Origin: Chloroflexota bacterium
GTDB taxonomy: Bacteria; Chloroflexota; Chloroflexia; Thermomicrobiales; UBA6265
Length of the DNA: 26,003 nucleotides
NCBI GenBank assembly: GCA_023423795.1
Contig: JAFAEX010000267.1
Coordinates: 1-26,003, forward strand
Direction of reading: 5' to 3'
The notes beneath the pieces are model-generated. The model saw nothing but the letters and a program-made list of their open reading frames with translations, was not told the DNA's origin and did no database searches. A program made the position numbers and the translations under genes. Positions 16,088-23,742 of this stretch are shown here, piece by piece. The number at the start of each line of letters is the position of its first letter. Positions within the stretch are counted from its first letter, which is position 1.

Positions 16088-18046
16088 ATGCGCCTCGTCC
16101 GCATCGGTCTCGCCTCGGTCAACACCACCGTCGGCGCGTTCACCGCCAACGCCGACCGGGTGATCCGCCTGCTCGGCGAGATGGCGGCCGACGACGTGAC
16201 CGTGGCCGTCTTCCCGGAGCAGGTCATCGGCGGCTACCCGGTCGAGGACCTCATCCAGTGGCAGGGTTTCGTGGACGGCCAATGGCCCCACCTGCTGCGG
16301 GTGGCCGAGGCGACGCGCGGCCTGCCGGTGCTGGCGGTGCTCGGCGTCGCCGTCGATTTCCGCGGGTTGCGCTACAACGCGGCGGCGGCGCTCGCCGGCG
16401 GGCGGGTGCTGGCGATCGTCCCCAAGGAAAAACTGCCCACCTACAACATCTTCTACGAGGGCCGCACCTTCACCCGCGGCGTCATCCCCGGCGGCGCCGA
16501 CGAAATCCGCGGCGTCCCCTTCGGCGACCTGATCGTGCGCTGCGACTTCGGCACGCTGGCGCTGGAGGTCTGCGAAGACCTGTGGAGCGCCGACGGGCCG
16601 ATCGGGCGGCGGTCCTATTCCGGGGCGGAACTGGTTTGCAACGTCTCCGCCTCCCCGTTCCGGCTCGGCGTCACCCAGACCCGGCGCGAACTGATCTCGA
16701 CGCGGGCCGCCGACCACGGGGTGACCATCGCCTACGCCAACGCGGTCGGGGCCAACGACGGGCTGGTCTTCGACGGAGGCGGCTTCGTCAGCCAGAACGG
16801 CAAGGGGATGCTGGACGCCCCGCGCTGGCGCGAGGGGTTCGCGGCCGTCACCGTCGATCTCGACCGCACCACCCGCCTCCGTACCGAGAATTCAACCTGG
16901 CGGCTCGACCAGGAAGCGTGGGCGGCCTCCAGCGAGCCGGTTCCGGTGGTGGACGTTTCGGCCGATCTCCTCGACACGACCGAGGCGCGGCGCACCCTGA
17001 CCTACCCGGTCCCAGCCGACCGCTCGTTCTTCCTGCCGCCGGCCGCGCCGCCGCCGTCCCCGCGCGAGGCGTTCTTCGAGGACCTGCTCGACGCGCTGGC
17101 GCTCGGCGTCGGCGACTATTTCGAGAAGAACCCCCACTTCAAGCTGATCGGCATTTCGCTCTCGGGCGGGCGCGACTCCCTGCTCACCCTGCTGGTCGCC
17201 CACCGCTACGCCAGCCGGGTGCGGCCCGACGACCCGGGCTCGCTGCTGCGCGCCTTCACCCAGCCTTCGCAGCACACCAGCGACGAGACGCTGGACGCGG
17301 CGAAGACGATCTGCGCCGACCTCGGGGTGCCGCTGGAAGTCGTCCCCATCGCCGAGGCCTACGAACGGGAACTGGCCGCGACCGAGGCGATGCTGGGCGG
17401 CCAGCCGGCCAGCGAGATCACGAAGCAGAACATCCAGGCGCGCATCCGCGGCCAGCGGATGTGGAACTGGTCCAACTCCTCGGCCGGGATGTTCCTCCAG
17501 ACCGGCAACATGAGCGAGAAGGCGGTCGGCTACACCACCATCGGCGGCGACCTCGAAGGCGCGCTCGGCGTGCTGGCCAACGTGCCCAAGACCGTGGTCA
17601 TGGCGCTGCTCGACTACCTGCTGGCAAAGACCGGTCACGACGGCATCGCCAGGGTGCTGGCCAAGCCGGCCGGCCCGGAACTCGCGCCGAACCAGGTGGG
17701 CGAGCAGGAACTGATGCCCTTCCCGATCCTCGACGCCTGCTTCCACCTCTTCGCGGCCGAAAAGATGCTGCCGGACGAGGTCGTGCTGGTGCTGGACGCG
17801 ATGTTTCCCGAGATCCCGGCCGAAACGCTGCGGGCGTACGTGGACAAGTTCGTCCGGCTGTTCCTCTCCAACATCTACAAGTGGGTGCAGGCCCCGGTCT
17901 CGATCCACGTCGGCACCCTGGACCTCGACCGCGAACGGGCGCTGCAACTGCCCGTCGTGCAATCGCGCGACTGGACGCGTGGGCGGCCTACGGTCCATGG
18001 TGACGATGAGGACTCCTCCGCATCCACCCCCCGCAATCGGCCGTAA
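16088..18046 (+). CDS. nadE: Glutamine-dependent NAD+ synthetase
   Basis: The 652-residue two-domain enzyme makes NAD+ from deamido-NAD+, ATP and glutamine, the last step of NAD synthesis. The N-terminal nitrilase-like glutaminase has the triad Glu44 (VFPEQVIGGYPVEDL), Lys113 (VPKEKLPTYNIFYEGRTF) and Cys162 (LEVCEDLWS). The C-terminal synthetase carries the pyrophosphatase loop SGGRDS (359-364; more often SGGxDS with a small or hydrophobic x), then RGQRMWNWSN, LQTGNMSEKAVGYTTIGGDL and SIHVGTLDLDRERALQLP. The ATG at 16088 has AAGGAG 9 nt upstream; a far longer open frame upstream lies antisense to atp genes. The conserved end seems to be PVVQSRDW; about 23 further polar residues look unrelated, and the next gene starts 6 nt after the stop codon, in the same frame. 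Confidence 0.96.
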   Translation: MRLVRIGLASVNTTVGAFTANADRVIRLLGEMAADDVTVAVFPEQVIGGYPVEDLIQWQGFVDGQWPHLLRVAEATRGLPVLAVLGVAVDFRGLRYNAAAALAGGRVLAIVPKEKLPTYNIFYEGRTFTRGVIPGGADEIRGVPFGDLIVRCDFGTLALEVCEDLWSADGPIGRRSYSGAELVCNVSASPFRLGVTQTRRELISTRAADHGVTIAYANAVGANDGLVFDGGGFVSQNGKGMLDAPRWREGFAAVTVDLDRTTRLRTENSTWRLDQEAWAASSEPVPVVDVSADLLDTTEARRTLTYPVPADRSFFLPPAAPPPSPREAFFEDLLDALALGVGDYFEKNPHFKLIGISLSGGRDSLLTLLVAHRYASRVRPDDPGSLLRAFTQPSQHTSDETLDAAKTICADLGVPLEVVPIAEAYERELAATEAMLGGQPASEITKQNIQARIRGQRMWNWSNSSAGMFLQTGNMSEKAVGYTTIGGDLEGALGVLANVPKTVVMALLDYLLAKTGHDGIARVLAKPAGPELAPNQVGEQELMPFPILDACFHLFAAEKMLPDEVVLVLDAMFPEIPAETLRAYVDKFVRLFLSNIYKWVQAPVSIHVGTLDLDRERALQLPVVQSRDWTRGRPTVHGDDEDSSASTPRNRP

Positions 18047-18095
18047 GCATCGATGGAGGAGATCTGGCGCGTAACCGACCGGCTTGGACGCGTGG
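17972..18095 (+). repeat. 11-bp direct repeat bracketing the nadE 3' end
   Basis: TGGACGCGTGG occurs at 17972-17982, at the end of the conserved part of nadE, and again at 18085-18095, early in the toxin-like gene. The copies are 113 bp apart. The interval is the unconserved nadE tail plus the toxin start. It may be a trace of recombination or insertion, or coincidence. Confidence 0.3.
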
Positions 18096-18373
18096 TGTCG
18101 CTCACCGAGGATCGCTTGCGACACATCCGCGCGAATCATCCCGATATGGAACGGTGGCTCGACGACTTGCCGAGTGCCGTGGCGGAGTCCGACATCGTCA
18201 CGAGGAACCCCGGATTCGAACACCGCGTTCGCCACTACCGGGCGATCCGGGGAAGCCGAGCCTACGTGCGGGTAGTCGTCCACTACCGGCCGACACCAGA
18301 AGGCTGGGTCGGAACGATCATCACCGCCCACCGGCACCCGGGGCCGAGATCGGAGGTCCAGTTATGGCCATGA
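18053..18373 (+). CDS. BECR-fold (PBECR/DUF4258-like) nuclease toxin candidate
   Basis: The product has 106 residues. The N-terminal pattern IWRVTDRLGRVVSLTEDRLR followed by HIRANHPDM (His24, His29), a central strand with Arg/Tyr (HRVRHYRAIRGSRAYVRVVV) and the C-terminal GWVGTIITAHRH resemble small proteins of the Barnase-EndoU-ColicinE5/RelE-like group often paired with DUF2283-type partners. Nuclease activity is inferred from this family resemblance; His24, His29, Arg60 and His93 are the visible candidate catalytic residues. The gene starts two codons after the nadE stop codon in the same frame, with no good ribosome binding site upstream, so it may depend on re-initiation after nadE. It overlaps the next gene by 10 nt, the usual layout of toxin-antitoxin pairs. 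Confidence 0.65.
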   Translation: MEEIWRVTDRLGRVVSLTEDRLRHIRANHPDMERWLDDLPSAVAESDIVTRNPGFEHRVRHYRAIRGSRAYVRVVVHYRPTPEGWVGTIITAHRHPGPRSEVQLWP

Positions 18374-18759
18374 TCCGCGACGAAATCGACATCGGGCTCT
18401 GGACCGATCCGCATTGGGACATCGATGCAGGCGTGCTGGCAGACCCGCCGGCCCGGTACGAAGCGTTCGCCGACGAACTCGTCGCCCGGTTCCTCGACTG
18501 GAGCGCCACGCCCGTCGTGACCGTCCCCCTGGCGGTTCCCGAGCGAGACTACATCAACGTGATCGCCGAACTTGCCACCGGCCGCATCGTCGGCATCCAG
18601 ATCGACGCGCTGCGGATGGCCGGCGTCAAGGACTACCCGCACTGGGCGGCGCTGCTCCATCCCCTGCCGCCGCGCGAAGCGGTCGCCGCGCTCGTCGCCG
18701 ACGTGCGCGCCATGTTCGATCGCTACGGCGTGCCGCCGGACGACGCCGAGGGTTCCTGA
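18364..18759 (+). CDS. Small partner protein, antitoxin candidate
   Basis: The product has 131 residues, is acidic (opening MAMIRDEIDIGLWTDPHWDI) and has no membrane segment. The middle, VPERDYINVIAELATGRIVG then IQIDAL, looks weakly like a DUF2283 strand pair; the rest I do not recognise. GGAGG lies 7 nt before the ATG at 18364; a second in-frame ATG is at 18370. It overlaps the preceding toxin-like gene by 10 nt, so the two are translationally linked, and its last 37 nt overlap tail-to-tail with the corA-like gene. The antitoxin role rests on this position, on its acidity and on known pairings of the upstream family; it is not shown by a clear motif. Confidence 0.6.
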   Translation: MAMIRDEIDIGLWTDPHWDIDAGVLADPPARYEAFADELVARFLDWSATPVVTVPLAVPERDYINVIAELATGRIVGIQIDALRMAGVKDYPHWAALLHPLPPREAVAALVADVRAMFDRYGVPPDDAEGS

Positions 18760-19955
18760 CGGCCGGCGCTTCTCCGCCCCTCGCCGTAGGTCGGCGCGTC
18801 CTCCGGTCGTGCCTCTGGCGCGGCGTTGGGACGGCGCCGGCGTGAGGCGGGCGTCGCCGTCCGCCCGAGCCAGCCGAGGCGGACGAAATAGAGCACGACC
18901 AGCGCGGTGACGACGATGATGCTGGCCGACATCGCCACGAACCCGAGCACGGAGTACAGGCCCGTGTTCTCGAACCCGGTGCCGAAAAACCCCAGGATCA
19001 CGCTTGACGGCAGCAGCACCGTGGAAACGACCGTCAGCAGCTTCATCGTGTTGTTCGTGTGGTGCGACACCTGCGAGACGTAGATGTCGAACGCGCCGTT
19101 CACCGCGTCCCGCACCGCCATCATGCCGTCGAGCATCGCCACCAGCCGGTCGTTGAGGTCGCGGAAATAGGGCAGCACGTCCTCGCCGCCCGCGAACGGC
19201 ACGTCCGGGCGCAGCAGCGCGGCGAAGACCGACCGGTGCTGGTCGGCCAGCCGGTAGACCGCGAACACGTAGCGTTTCAGGGCGAGCAGGTCGCCGAGGA
19301 ATTCGTCGGAGGAGTCGGTCAGCGCCCGCTCCTCCATCTCCTCGACCTCGTCCTCGATATCCTCGATCAGCCCTTCGTAGTGGACCAGCACCTCGTCGAG
19401 CAGGATCGAGAGCATGAAGGCAGAGTCCTTCCGCAGCAGTTCGGGGTCCTGCTGAGCGCGGGCCACGACGTTGTCGGCGAACGGAACCGGGTGCTTGTGC
19501 GCGCTGAGCAGGGCGTTCCGGCCAACGAACAGGTCGAACTCTCCGGCCAGCACCCGGTAGTTGTCCGAATCGAGCCGGGGCACCGTCACCGACACGAAGC
19601 TGCGATGGCCGAACACCTCGAACCTGGGCCGCTGCCAGCCCGCGAGCGAAATGGCGACGGCGCGTTCCGGCAGGCCCAGCGCCTGCGCCAAGGCTTCAAG
19701 GTCGCCGGCCGCGTAACCGTCGAGGTCGATCCAGACGAAGTTGTCGTCGTCGGCGACGAGGTCCTCCAAGTCCGTCGATGCGCCCTCGACCCGGCGGGGC
19801 TCCTCGCCCTTCGCGAACAGCCACACCGTGGGCGCGACGCCGCCCGCCCGCGACGGCGCGGAGGACTCGGCGCGGATCGCCTCCAGCGCCGGGGCCGGCC
19901 CCGGCGCCCGGTCCCCGTACTCTGCCTCGTCGTCCTCGATTGCCCGCAGCGCCAT
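18723..19955 (-). CDS. CorA-family divalent cation transporter with altered signature
   Basis: The 410-residue product has the CorA layout: a cytosolic alpha/beta domain (about 40-170), long helices (DEVLVHYEGLIEDIEDEVEE) and two C-terminal membrane helices at about 306-325 and 333-358. The stretch NNTMKLLTVVSTVLLPSSVI aligns with the first helix of the family, but the following signature reads GFFGTGFEN, so GTG (325-327) stands where GMN is expected. The Asn is important for Mg2+ selection in characterised CorA proteins, so transport specificity may differ or be lost. After the second helix the tail has an Arg-rich stretch and about 45 unstructured residues. The ATG at 19955 has GAGGG about 6 nt upstream. 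The name corA is withheld because of the motif change. Confidence 0.9.
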   Translation of the reverse strand: MALRAIEDDEAEYGDRAPGPAPALEAIRAESSAPSRAGGVAPTVWLFAKGEEPRRVEGASTDLEDLVADDDNFVWIDLDGYAAGDLEALAQALGLPERAVAISLAGWQRPRFEVFGHRSFVSVTVPRLDSDNYRVLAGEFDLFVGRNALLSAHKHPVPFADNVVARAQQDPELLRKDSAFMLSILLDEVLVHYEGLIEDIEDEVEEMEERALTDSSDEFLGDLLALKRYVFAVYRLADQHRSVFAALLRPDVPFAGGEDVLPYFRDLNDRLVAMLDGMMAVRDAVNGAFDIYVSQVSHHTNNTMKLLTVVSTVLLPSSVILGFFGTGFENTGLYSVLGFVAMSASIIVVTALVVLYFVRLGWLGRTATPASRRRRPNAAPEARPEDAPTYGEGRRSAGRQEPSASSGGTP

Positions 19956-20056
19956 CGGCCCTCGCTCCCGTCTCCCTGCCGGGGCAGCTACGATGCATCC
20001 GGCGTGCCCCCGCCACCGGCCTCGAGCGCGCGACATGTCACCGGGAGGGTTGCGTC

Positions 20057-20803
20057 GTGGATTGGGTTCGACCGTTCTACGCCAATCAGCATGCGTGGCT
20101 GGGCACCGCTGGCATCGACGGCGCGGCGGACGCGGACGAGCGGGGGGCCCGGTTGCACCGCATCCTGCCGCCGCCGGCGCGGGTGCTGGAGCTGGGCGCG
20201 GGCCGCTGCGAAACCGCCGTCGCGCTCGCCCGGGCCGGATACCGGGTCGTCGCCGTGGAGTTGATCCCCGAGGCGGCGGAAGCGGGTCGCGCCGCGGCAG
20301 CAGCGGAACTCCCGCCCGGCGTGCTCGACGTCCACGCCGCCGACATGTACGCGATCGACCTCGACCGGTCGTTCGACGTCGTTGCCTACTGGGACGGCTT
20401 CGGCATCGGCACGGACGACGATCAGCGCCGCCTCCTGCGGCGGATCGCCGGCTGGCTGGAACGGGATGGCGCGGCCCTGATCGAGGTTTACACCCCGTGG
20501 TACTGGGCGGAGGCCGCCGGCCACGAGACGGACGTCGGCCCGGCGCGGCGGCGCTACGGTTTCGACCCGGTCGGCTGCCGGATGCTCGATGCGTGGTGGA
20601 CGATGGACGCGCCGGGCACCCGCGTCGTCCAGTCCCTCCGTTGCTACGCGCCGGCCGATCTCCGCTTGTTGCTCGAAGGAACCGGTCTTCGCCTCGACCT
20701 GATCGAGCCAGGCGGCGGCTGGGATGCCGGCGAAGGCGCGTGGCTGCCGCGCGTCCCGCTCGAACGCGCGATGAGCTACGAGGCGCTCCTGCACCGAGCC
20801 TGA
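20057..20803 (+). CDS. Class I SAM-dependent methyltransferase
   Basis: The 248-residue product has a Rossmann-fold methyltransferase core: motif I VLELGAGRCETA at 43-54, the acidic residue at the end of strand 2 in RVVAVELIPEA (Glu68), FDVVAYWDGFGIGTDDDQRR as the post-II region, and ALIEVYTPWYWAEAAG on the following strand. The family sequence resembles small-molecule methyltransferases of the ubiE type, but the substrate is unknown. The GTG at 20057 is chosen because GGGAGGG lies 8 nt upstream and DWVRPFYANQHAWLG looks like a genuine start. It is divergent from the CorA-like gene (101 bp apart) and convergent with the DUF6544-like gene across a family A palindrome. Confidence 0.88.
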   Translation: MDWVRPFYANQHAWLGTAGIDGAADADERGARLHRILPPPARVLELGAGRCETAVALARAGYRVVAVELIPEAAEAGRAAAAAELPPGVLDVHAADMYAIDLDRSFDVVAYWDGFGIGTDDDQRRLLRRIAGWLERDGAALIEVYTPWYWAEAAGHETDVGPARRRYGFDPVGCRMLDAWWTMDAPGTRVVQSLRCYAPADLRLLLEGTGLRLDLIEPGGGWDAGEGAWLPRVPLERAMSYEALLHRA

Positions 20804-20884
20804 TGCGGCCGTCGGCAAACAGGCCAGGCAGCCCACCAGCAACGGAGTCCGGCTGCGAGATCCCGGTTCACTGTCCGGACAACC

Positions 20885-20995
20885 AATCCCCAAACCGTCA
20901 TCCCGAATCCCCAAACCGTCATCCCGACCTTGTCGAGGGATCTCGTCAATGTCCCGGTCGTGAGGGACGAGGTCCCTCGACAAGCTCGGGAGGAC
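20885..20995. repeat. Family A palindrome, copy 3, with tandem 21-mer
   Basis: Arms at 20918-20947 and 20966-20995 match with three mismatches in 30 and share the GTCATCCCGA start and the TCGAGGGA core with copies 1 and 2. Immediately before, a 21-bp unit starting AATCCCCAAACCGTCATCCC is repeated in tandem at 20885-20905 and 20906-20926, so the left arm has been partly duplicated. The element fills the 208-nt gap between two convergent genes. Confidence 0.8.
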
Positions 20996-21011
20996 GACCC
21001 GAACCACCCGC

Positions 21012-21857
21012 TCAGCGCACGATCTCCGTCGCGCCGACCCGGAGCTGAATGGCGGAGAACGCGCCGGCGCGGTCGTCCCACACCACCTCGGCCACCGCCG
21101 GAACGACGACCCCGTCGCGCTCCGTCCAACCGGACAGCAGCACCTGCCATCGCCGGATTGCCTTCGCCTCGGCCCGCCAGCGGTCGGCCTCGACCCGGCA
21201 CAGATGGCCGTCGGCATCGAAGCGGAAGGTCGCCGACGCCGCCGCGCGGCCGACCGACATCGTCGCCTCGGCGGCGTCCGGGCCGATTTGGCGCCACTCG
21301 ATGCGGCCGTCGAGCGCGGCGGCCGGCAGCCACGCCAGTTCCCCCAGCCAGCGCTGGAGGGACGCCTCGTCGATGCCCGCCCCACCGGCCCGGCCGATCG
21401 GCAGCACGCCCCACAGCGCCACCGAACTGCCGCCGCGACCGTCCCAATACGCATCGCGCACGACGACGCCCACGCCCGGCGCAAACGCGGCCCGGCCAAG
21501 CCACAGGAACCCCGGCGGATCGGTCGTCGTCCACTGCCGGGCGCGGAACGGCATCCACCGGGCGCCGGGTCCCGTGCGCAACCGCCCCTCCTGTTCCAGC
21601 CGCAGCACGGCGGGCGCCGGGCGGCCGACCACGCCGCTCGCGCGCAGCCACCGCGCGACCGGTTTCGGCAGCCTCGCCAGGTCCGCCTCGCCAACCGGCG
21701 CGCGGCCGGATGCCCGCGCCCCGCGCAGCATCCCGCCGATGGCCCGCGCTTCGTTGCGCCGCATCCAGGTAGCGGCGAGCGCGAGCACGACGGCGAGCAC
21801 GGCCGCCGCCCGCAGGAACGGCGTCGTTCGCCGGCCGGTCGTTCGCGTCTCGCTCAT
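21012..21857 (-). CDS. DUF6544-like membrane-anchored protein
   Basis: The 281-residue product has one N-terminal membrane helix (about 14-31) with a basic start, and the remainder is probably extracytoplasmic. The block LPKPVARWLRASGVVGRPAP (63-82), GARWMPFRARQWTTTDPPGF (98-117), VRDAYWDGRGG and ELAWLPAAALDGRIEW match my recollection of the DUF6544 pattern, a family of unknown function. Regular beta-rich segments with Trp suggest an outer-surface beta-sandwich or lipocalin-like fold, as inference. No clear operon partner; the SDR gene upstream on the same strand is separated by more than 500 bp of repeats. Confidence 0.75.
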   Translation of the reverse strand: MSETRTTGRRTTPFLRAAAVLAVVLALAATWMRRNEARAIGGMLRGARASGRAPVGEADLARLPKPVARWLRASGVVGRPAPAVLRLEQEGRLRTGPGARWMPFRARQWTTTDPPGFLWLGRAAFAPGVGVVVRDAYWDGRGGSSVALWGVLPIGRAGGAGIDEASLQRWLGELAWLPAAALDGRIEWRQIGPDAAEATMSVGRAAASATFRFDADGHLCRVEADRWRAEAKAIRRWQVLLSGWTERDGVVVPAVAEVVWDDRAGAFSAIQLRVGATEIVR

Positions 21858-22060
21858 CGCGCCATCCTTCCCACGCTCGCGGCCGAACGGATCGCGGATC
21901 TCCTGGGGCTATCCAGCATCACGGCATCCTCGCCTTCGTCGCCGCCTGCCGCCGTCAAGGCTGGTTCCCGTTCCCGCCACCCCGAGCCCAGGGTGACCGA
22001 AGGTCGATGCACCGGCGCCAGCAACGTTGGCGGGTCTGCGTGACCGTTGCGCCCCCCCCC

Positions 22061-22362
22061 CGTGCCCAGCCCCGGAGGGGCGTCGTTCCCGTAGCCCGGA
22101 GATGATGGCGGTGGCCAACGAGGGGCGGCCATCGCCCACGCCCGCCCGGGGTTGAAACCCCTGGCTACGGGAACGAAACCCCTCCGGGGTTGAGACCGAC
22201 GACAACCGCCGCGACGCCCGTGTTCAGTCCCGGAGGGGCTTTGTTTTCGTAGCCCGGGGTTGCACCCCCGGGGCGTCCCCGTGGCCGGGGTATTTTCGCA
22301 ACCTCCATCAACCCCGGGCGGGCGTGGGCGATGGCCGCATCATGTGGGCAACCGCCATCTGG
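22061..22362. repeat. Family B nested palindrome, copy 2, with perfect 31-bp arms
   Basis: The region between the DUF6544-like gene and the SDR is built of nested inverted repeats. Arms 22125-22155 and 22308-22338 (starting GCGGCCATCGCCCACGCCCG on the left) are perfect complements over 31 bp, with imperfect extension outward to about 22102 and 22362. Inside are GAAACCCCTCCGGGGTTGAG (22175-22194) and its partly inverted partner near 22226-22266, the same core as copy 1 at 4070-4198. A third partial unit lies at 22061-22100. No open frame fits within the 152-nt interior. A run of ten C at 22052-22061 precedes it; the rest of 21858-22050 shows nothing recognisable. Confidence 0.8.
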
Positions 22363-22383
22363 AGGCCCCGTATCGGACCGCTC

Positions 22384-23121
22384 TCAGAACGGCCAGAGGT
22401 TCATCTCCTGCGTCCACGCCCGGGCCGGCTGCTTCAGCAGCCAGAGCACGGCGGCGGCGACGTCCTCCGGCAGCAGGTACTTGCGGCCGGGGTCGGCGGC
22501 CATCGCGGCCTCCTTCTCGGCCACGTCGCGGTCGCCGAAGGGGGTCAGGATCGAGCCGGGGTTGACCACCGAGCAGCGGATGCCGTCGTCGCCGACCTCG
22601 GCCGCCAGCGATTGCATCAACCCGATCAGGCCGAACTTGCTGGCGGAGTAGGCCGCGAGGGTGGCGTACCCCTGCTTGCCCGCGCCGGACCCGATCGCCA
22701 CGATGCCGCCGCCGCCCCGCTTGCGCAGGTGCGGCAGGACGCCCCGGGCGCAGAGGAAAACGCCGGTCAGGTTGGTGTCCAGCGTCGCCCGCCAGTCGGC
22801 CAGCGCGTAGCCCTCCACCGGCCCGAACCGCCCGATCCCGGCGGCGGCGACCAGCCCGTCGATGCCGCCATACGCGCCGAGCGCCCGGTCCACCAGCACC
22901 GCCACGCCCGCCTCGTCGGTCACGTCGGTCGGCACGGCCAGCGCCGGCTTGCCCTCGTTGCCGATGATGCGCGCCGTTTCCGCCAGCGCTTCCTCCGAGC
23001 GCCCGGCCAGCACCGGCAACGCATCCTCCCGCGCCAGCGCCAGCGCCGTCGCCCGCCCGACGCCGCTGCCGGCCCCGGTCACGATCACCACCTTGCCGGC
23101 AAGCGCTCCACCGAGTGCCAT
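22384..23121 (-). CDS. Short-chain dehydrogenase/reductase (SDR, classical)
   Basis: The 245-residue product is an NAD(P)-dependent oxidoreductase of the classical SDR type. The cofactor loop TGAGSGVG is at 15-22, the NNAG position reads AAAG (92-95), and the catalytic set is Asn117, Ser145, Tyr158 and Lys162 (YSASK). VVNPGSILTPF follows as the usual nucleotide-side loop. The missing NN in the NNAG motif is a modest deviation and not necessarily inactivating. The substrate is unknown. GGAGGG about 5-6 nt before the ATG sets the start. It lies between two repeat regions: family B at its 3' end and family D upstream, shared with the GNAT gene. Confidence 0.9.
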   Translation of the reverse strand: MALGGALAGKVVIVTGAGSGVGRATALALAREDALPVLAGRSEEALAETARIIGNEGKPALAVPTDVTDEAGVAVLVDRALGAYGGIDGLVAAAGIGRFGPVEGYALADWRATLDTNLTGVFLCARGVLPHLRKRGGGGIVAIGSGAGKQGYATLAAYSASKFGLIGLMQSLAAEVGDDGIRCSVVNPGSILTPFGDRDVAEKEAAMAADPGRKYLLPEDVAAAVLWLLKQPARAWTQEMNLWPF

Positions 23122-23137
23122 GGTTCCCTCCGTGGAC

Positions 23138-23232
23138 GAGGCGACAGGCGACAGGCGACAGGCGACAAACGTCCGAGTGGTTCAATCCTGGCGTTTATCG
23201 ACTATCGTTTTTCGCCTGTCGCCTGTCGCCTC
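23138..23232. repeat. Family D heptamer repeat overlapping the GNAT 3' end
   Basis: The left arm (23138-23167) holds four GGCGACA-type heptamers; the right arm (23206-23232) is its inverted complement with one heptamer fewer and a short A/T stretch. The loop contains ATCGACTATCG, similar to the sequence next to the copy at 10245-10284. The right arm lies inside the GNAT coding region, encoding the segment from Glu171 to Thr179, and the stop codon of the gene lies within the loop. Confidence 0.8.
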
Positions 23233-23742
23233 CACCGTGAACTCCTGGACGATCTCCCGACTCGTGATCCAGCGCTCGGCATAGTCGCCGCCGGTGACGT
23301 CGCCGATGACGCGCCGCCAGAAGCGCTGGGCGTCCGGGTTGTCGCGGATTTCGAGCAACTGCCACCGGCCGGGCCAGCGCCGGAAGATCTCGAGGGCCAT
23401 CGCCTCGCCCAGCCCGCGCCGGCGGTAGGCCCGCGCCACGAAGAACGCCGCCAGGTAGCGGTGGCCGACGCCGCCGGGCATCGGGCTCTCGTCCTCCAAC
23501 AGCGCGAATCCGGCCGGTTTGCCGCCCGCGCGCAGCAGCAGCGTCCTCCTGTCGGGAGCGTCGTGGAACCGGGCCAGCCAGGCGTCGGCGCGCGGCACGA
23601 AAAAGCCGTCCTCGTCGAGGTCGGAGTGCTCCAGCCCGCTGAAGTCGTGGAGGTACAACTCGAACATCCGGCGCAGGAGCGGGCGCTCGGCGGGTGTTGC
23701 CTCGGCCAGCGTCCAGTCCGGCGTCGCGCGCTCCTGCCCCAT
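23182..23742 (-). CDS. GNAT-family N-acetyltransferase with repeat-derived C-terminus
   Basis: The 186-residue product has the GNAT acetyl-CoA loop YRRRGLGEA at 106-114, following the beta-bulge strand YLAAFFVARA, and the DNPDAQRFWRRVIGD block expected in helix 4/strand 6. FELYLHDFSGL at the N-terminus recalls the COG5628-like acetyltransferases; the acceptor is unknown. The ATG at 23742 sits just after a GGGAGGGAGAGG ribosome binding site. The natural domain seems to end near EIVQEFTV (residue 170); residues 171-186 (EATGDRRKTIVDKRQD) are encoded by the family D repeat and its loop, so the original stop codon was probably displaced by the element. Confidence 0.88.
   Translation of the reverse strand: MGQERATPDWTLAEATPAERPLLRRMFELYLHDFSGLEHSDLDEDGFFVPRADAWLARFHDAPDRRTLLLRAGGKPAGFALLEDESPMPGGVGHRYLAAFFVARAYRRRGLGEAMALEIFRRWPGRWQLLEIRDNPDAQRFWRRVIGDVTGGDYAERWITSREIVQEFTVEATGDRRKTIVDKRQD

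Noticed and set aside
17972..18095. Direct repeat considered as an attachment site
   Set aside because: The enclosed 113 bp contains no integrase or cargo, and 11 bp can recur by chance in GC-rich DNA.
22125..22338. 31-bp inverted arms considered as insertion sequence ends
   Set aside because: Only 152 nt lie inside, without a coding frame, and no flanking target duplication is evident. A non-autonomous element remains possible.
23138..23232. Heptamer array considered as a CRISPR array
   Set aside because: Units are 7 bp with no spacers and no cas genes nearby.
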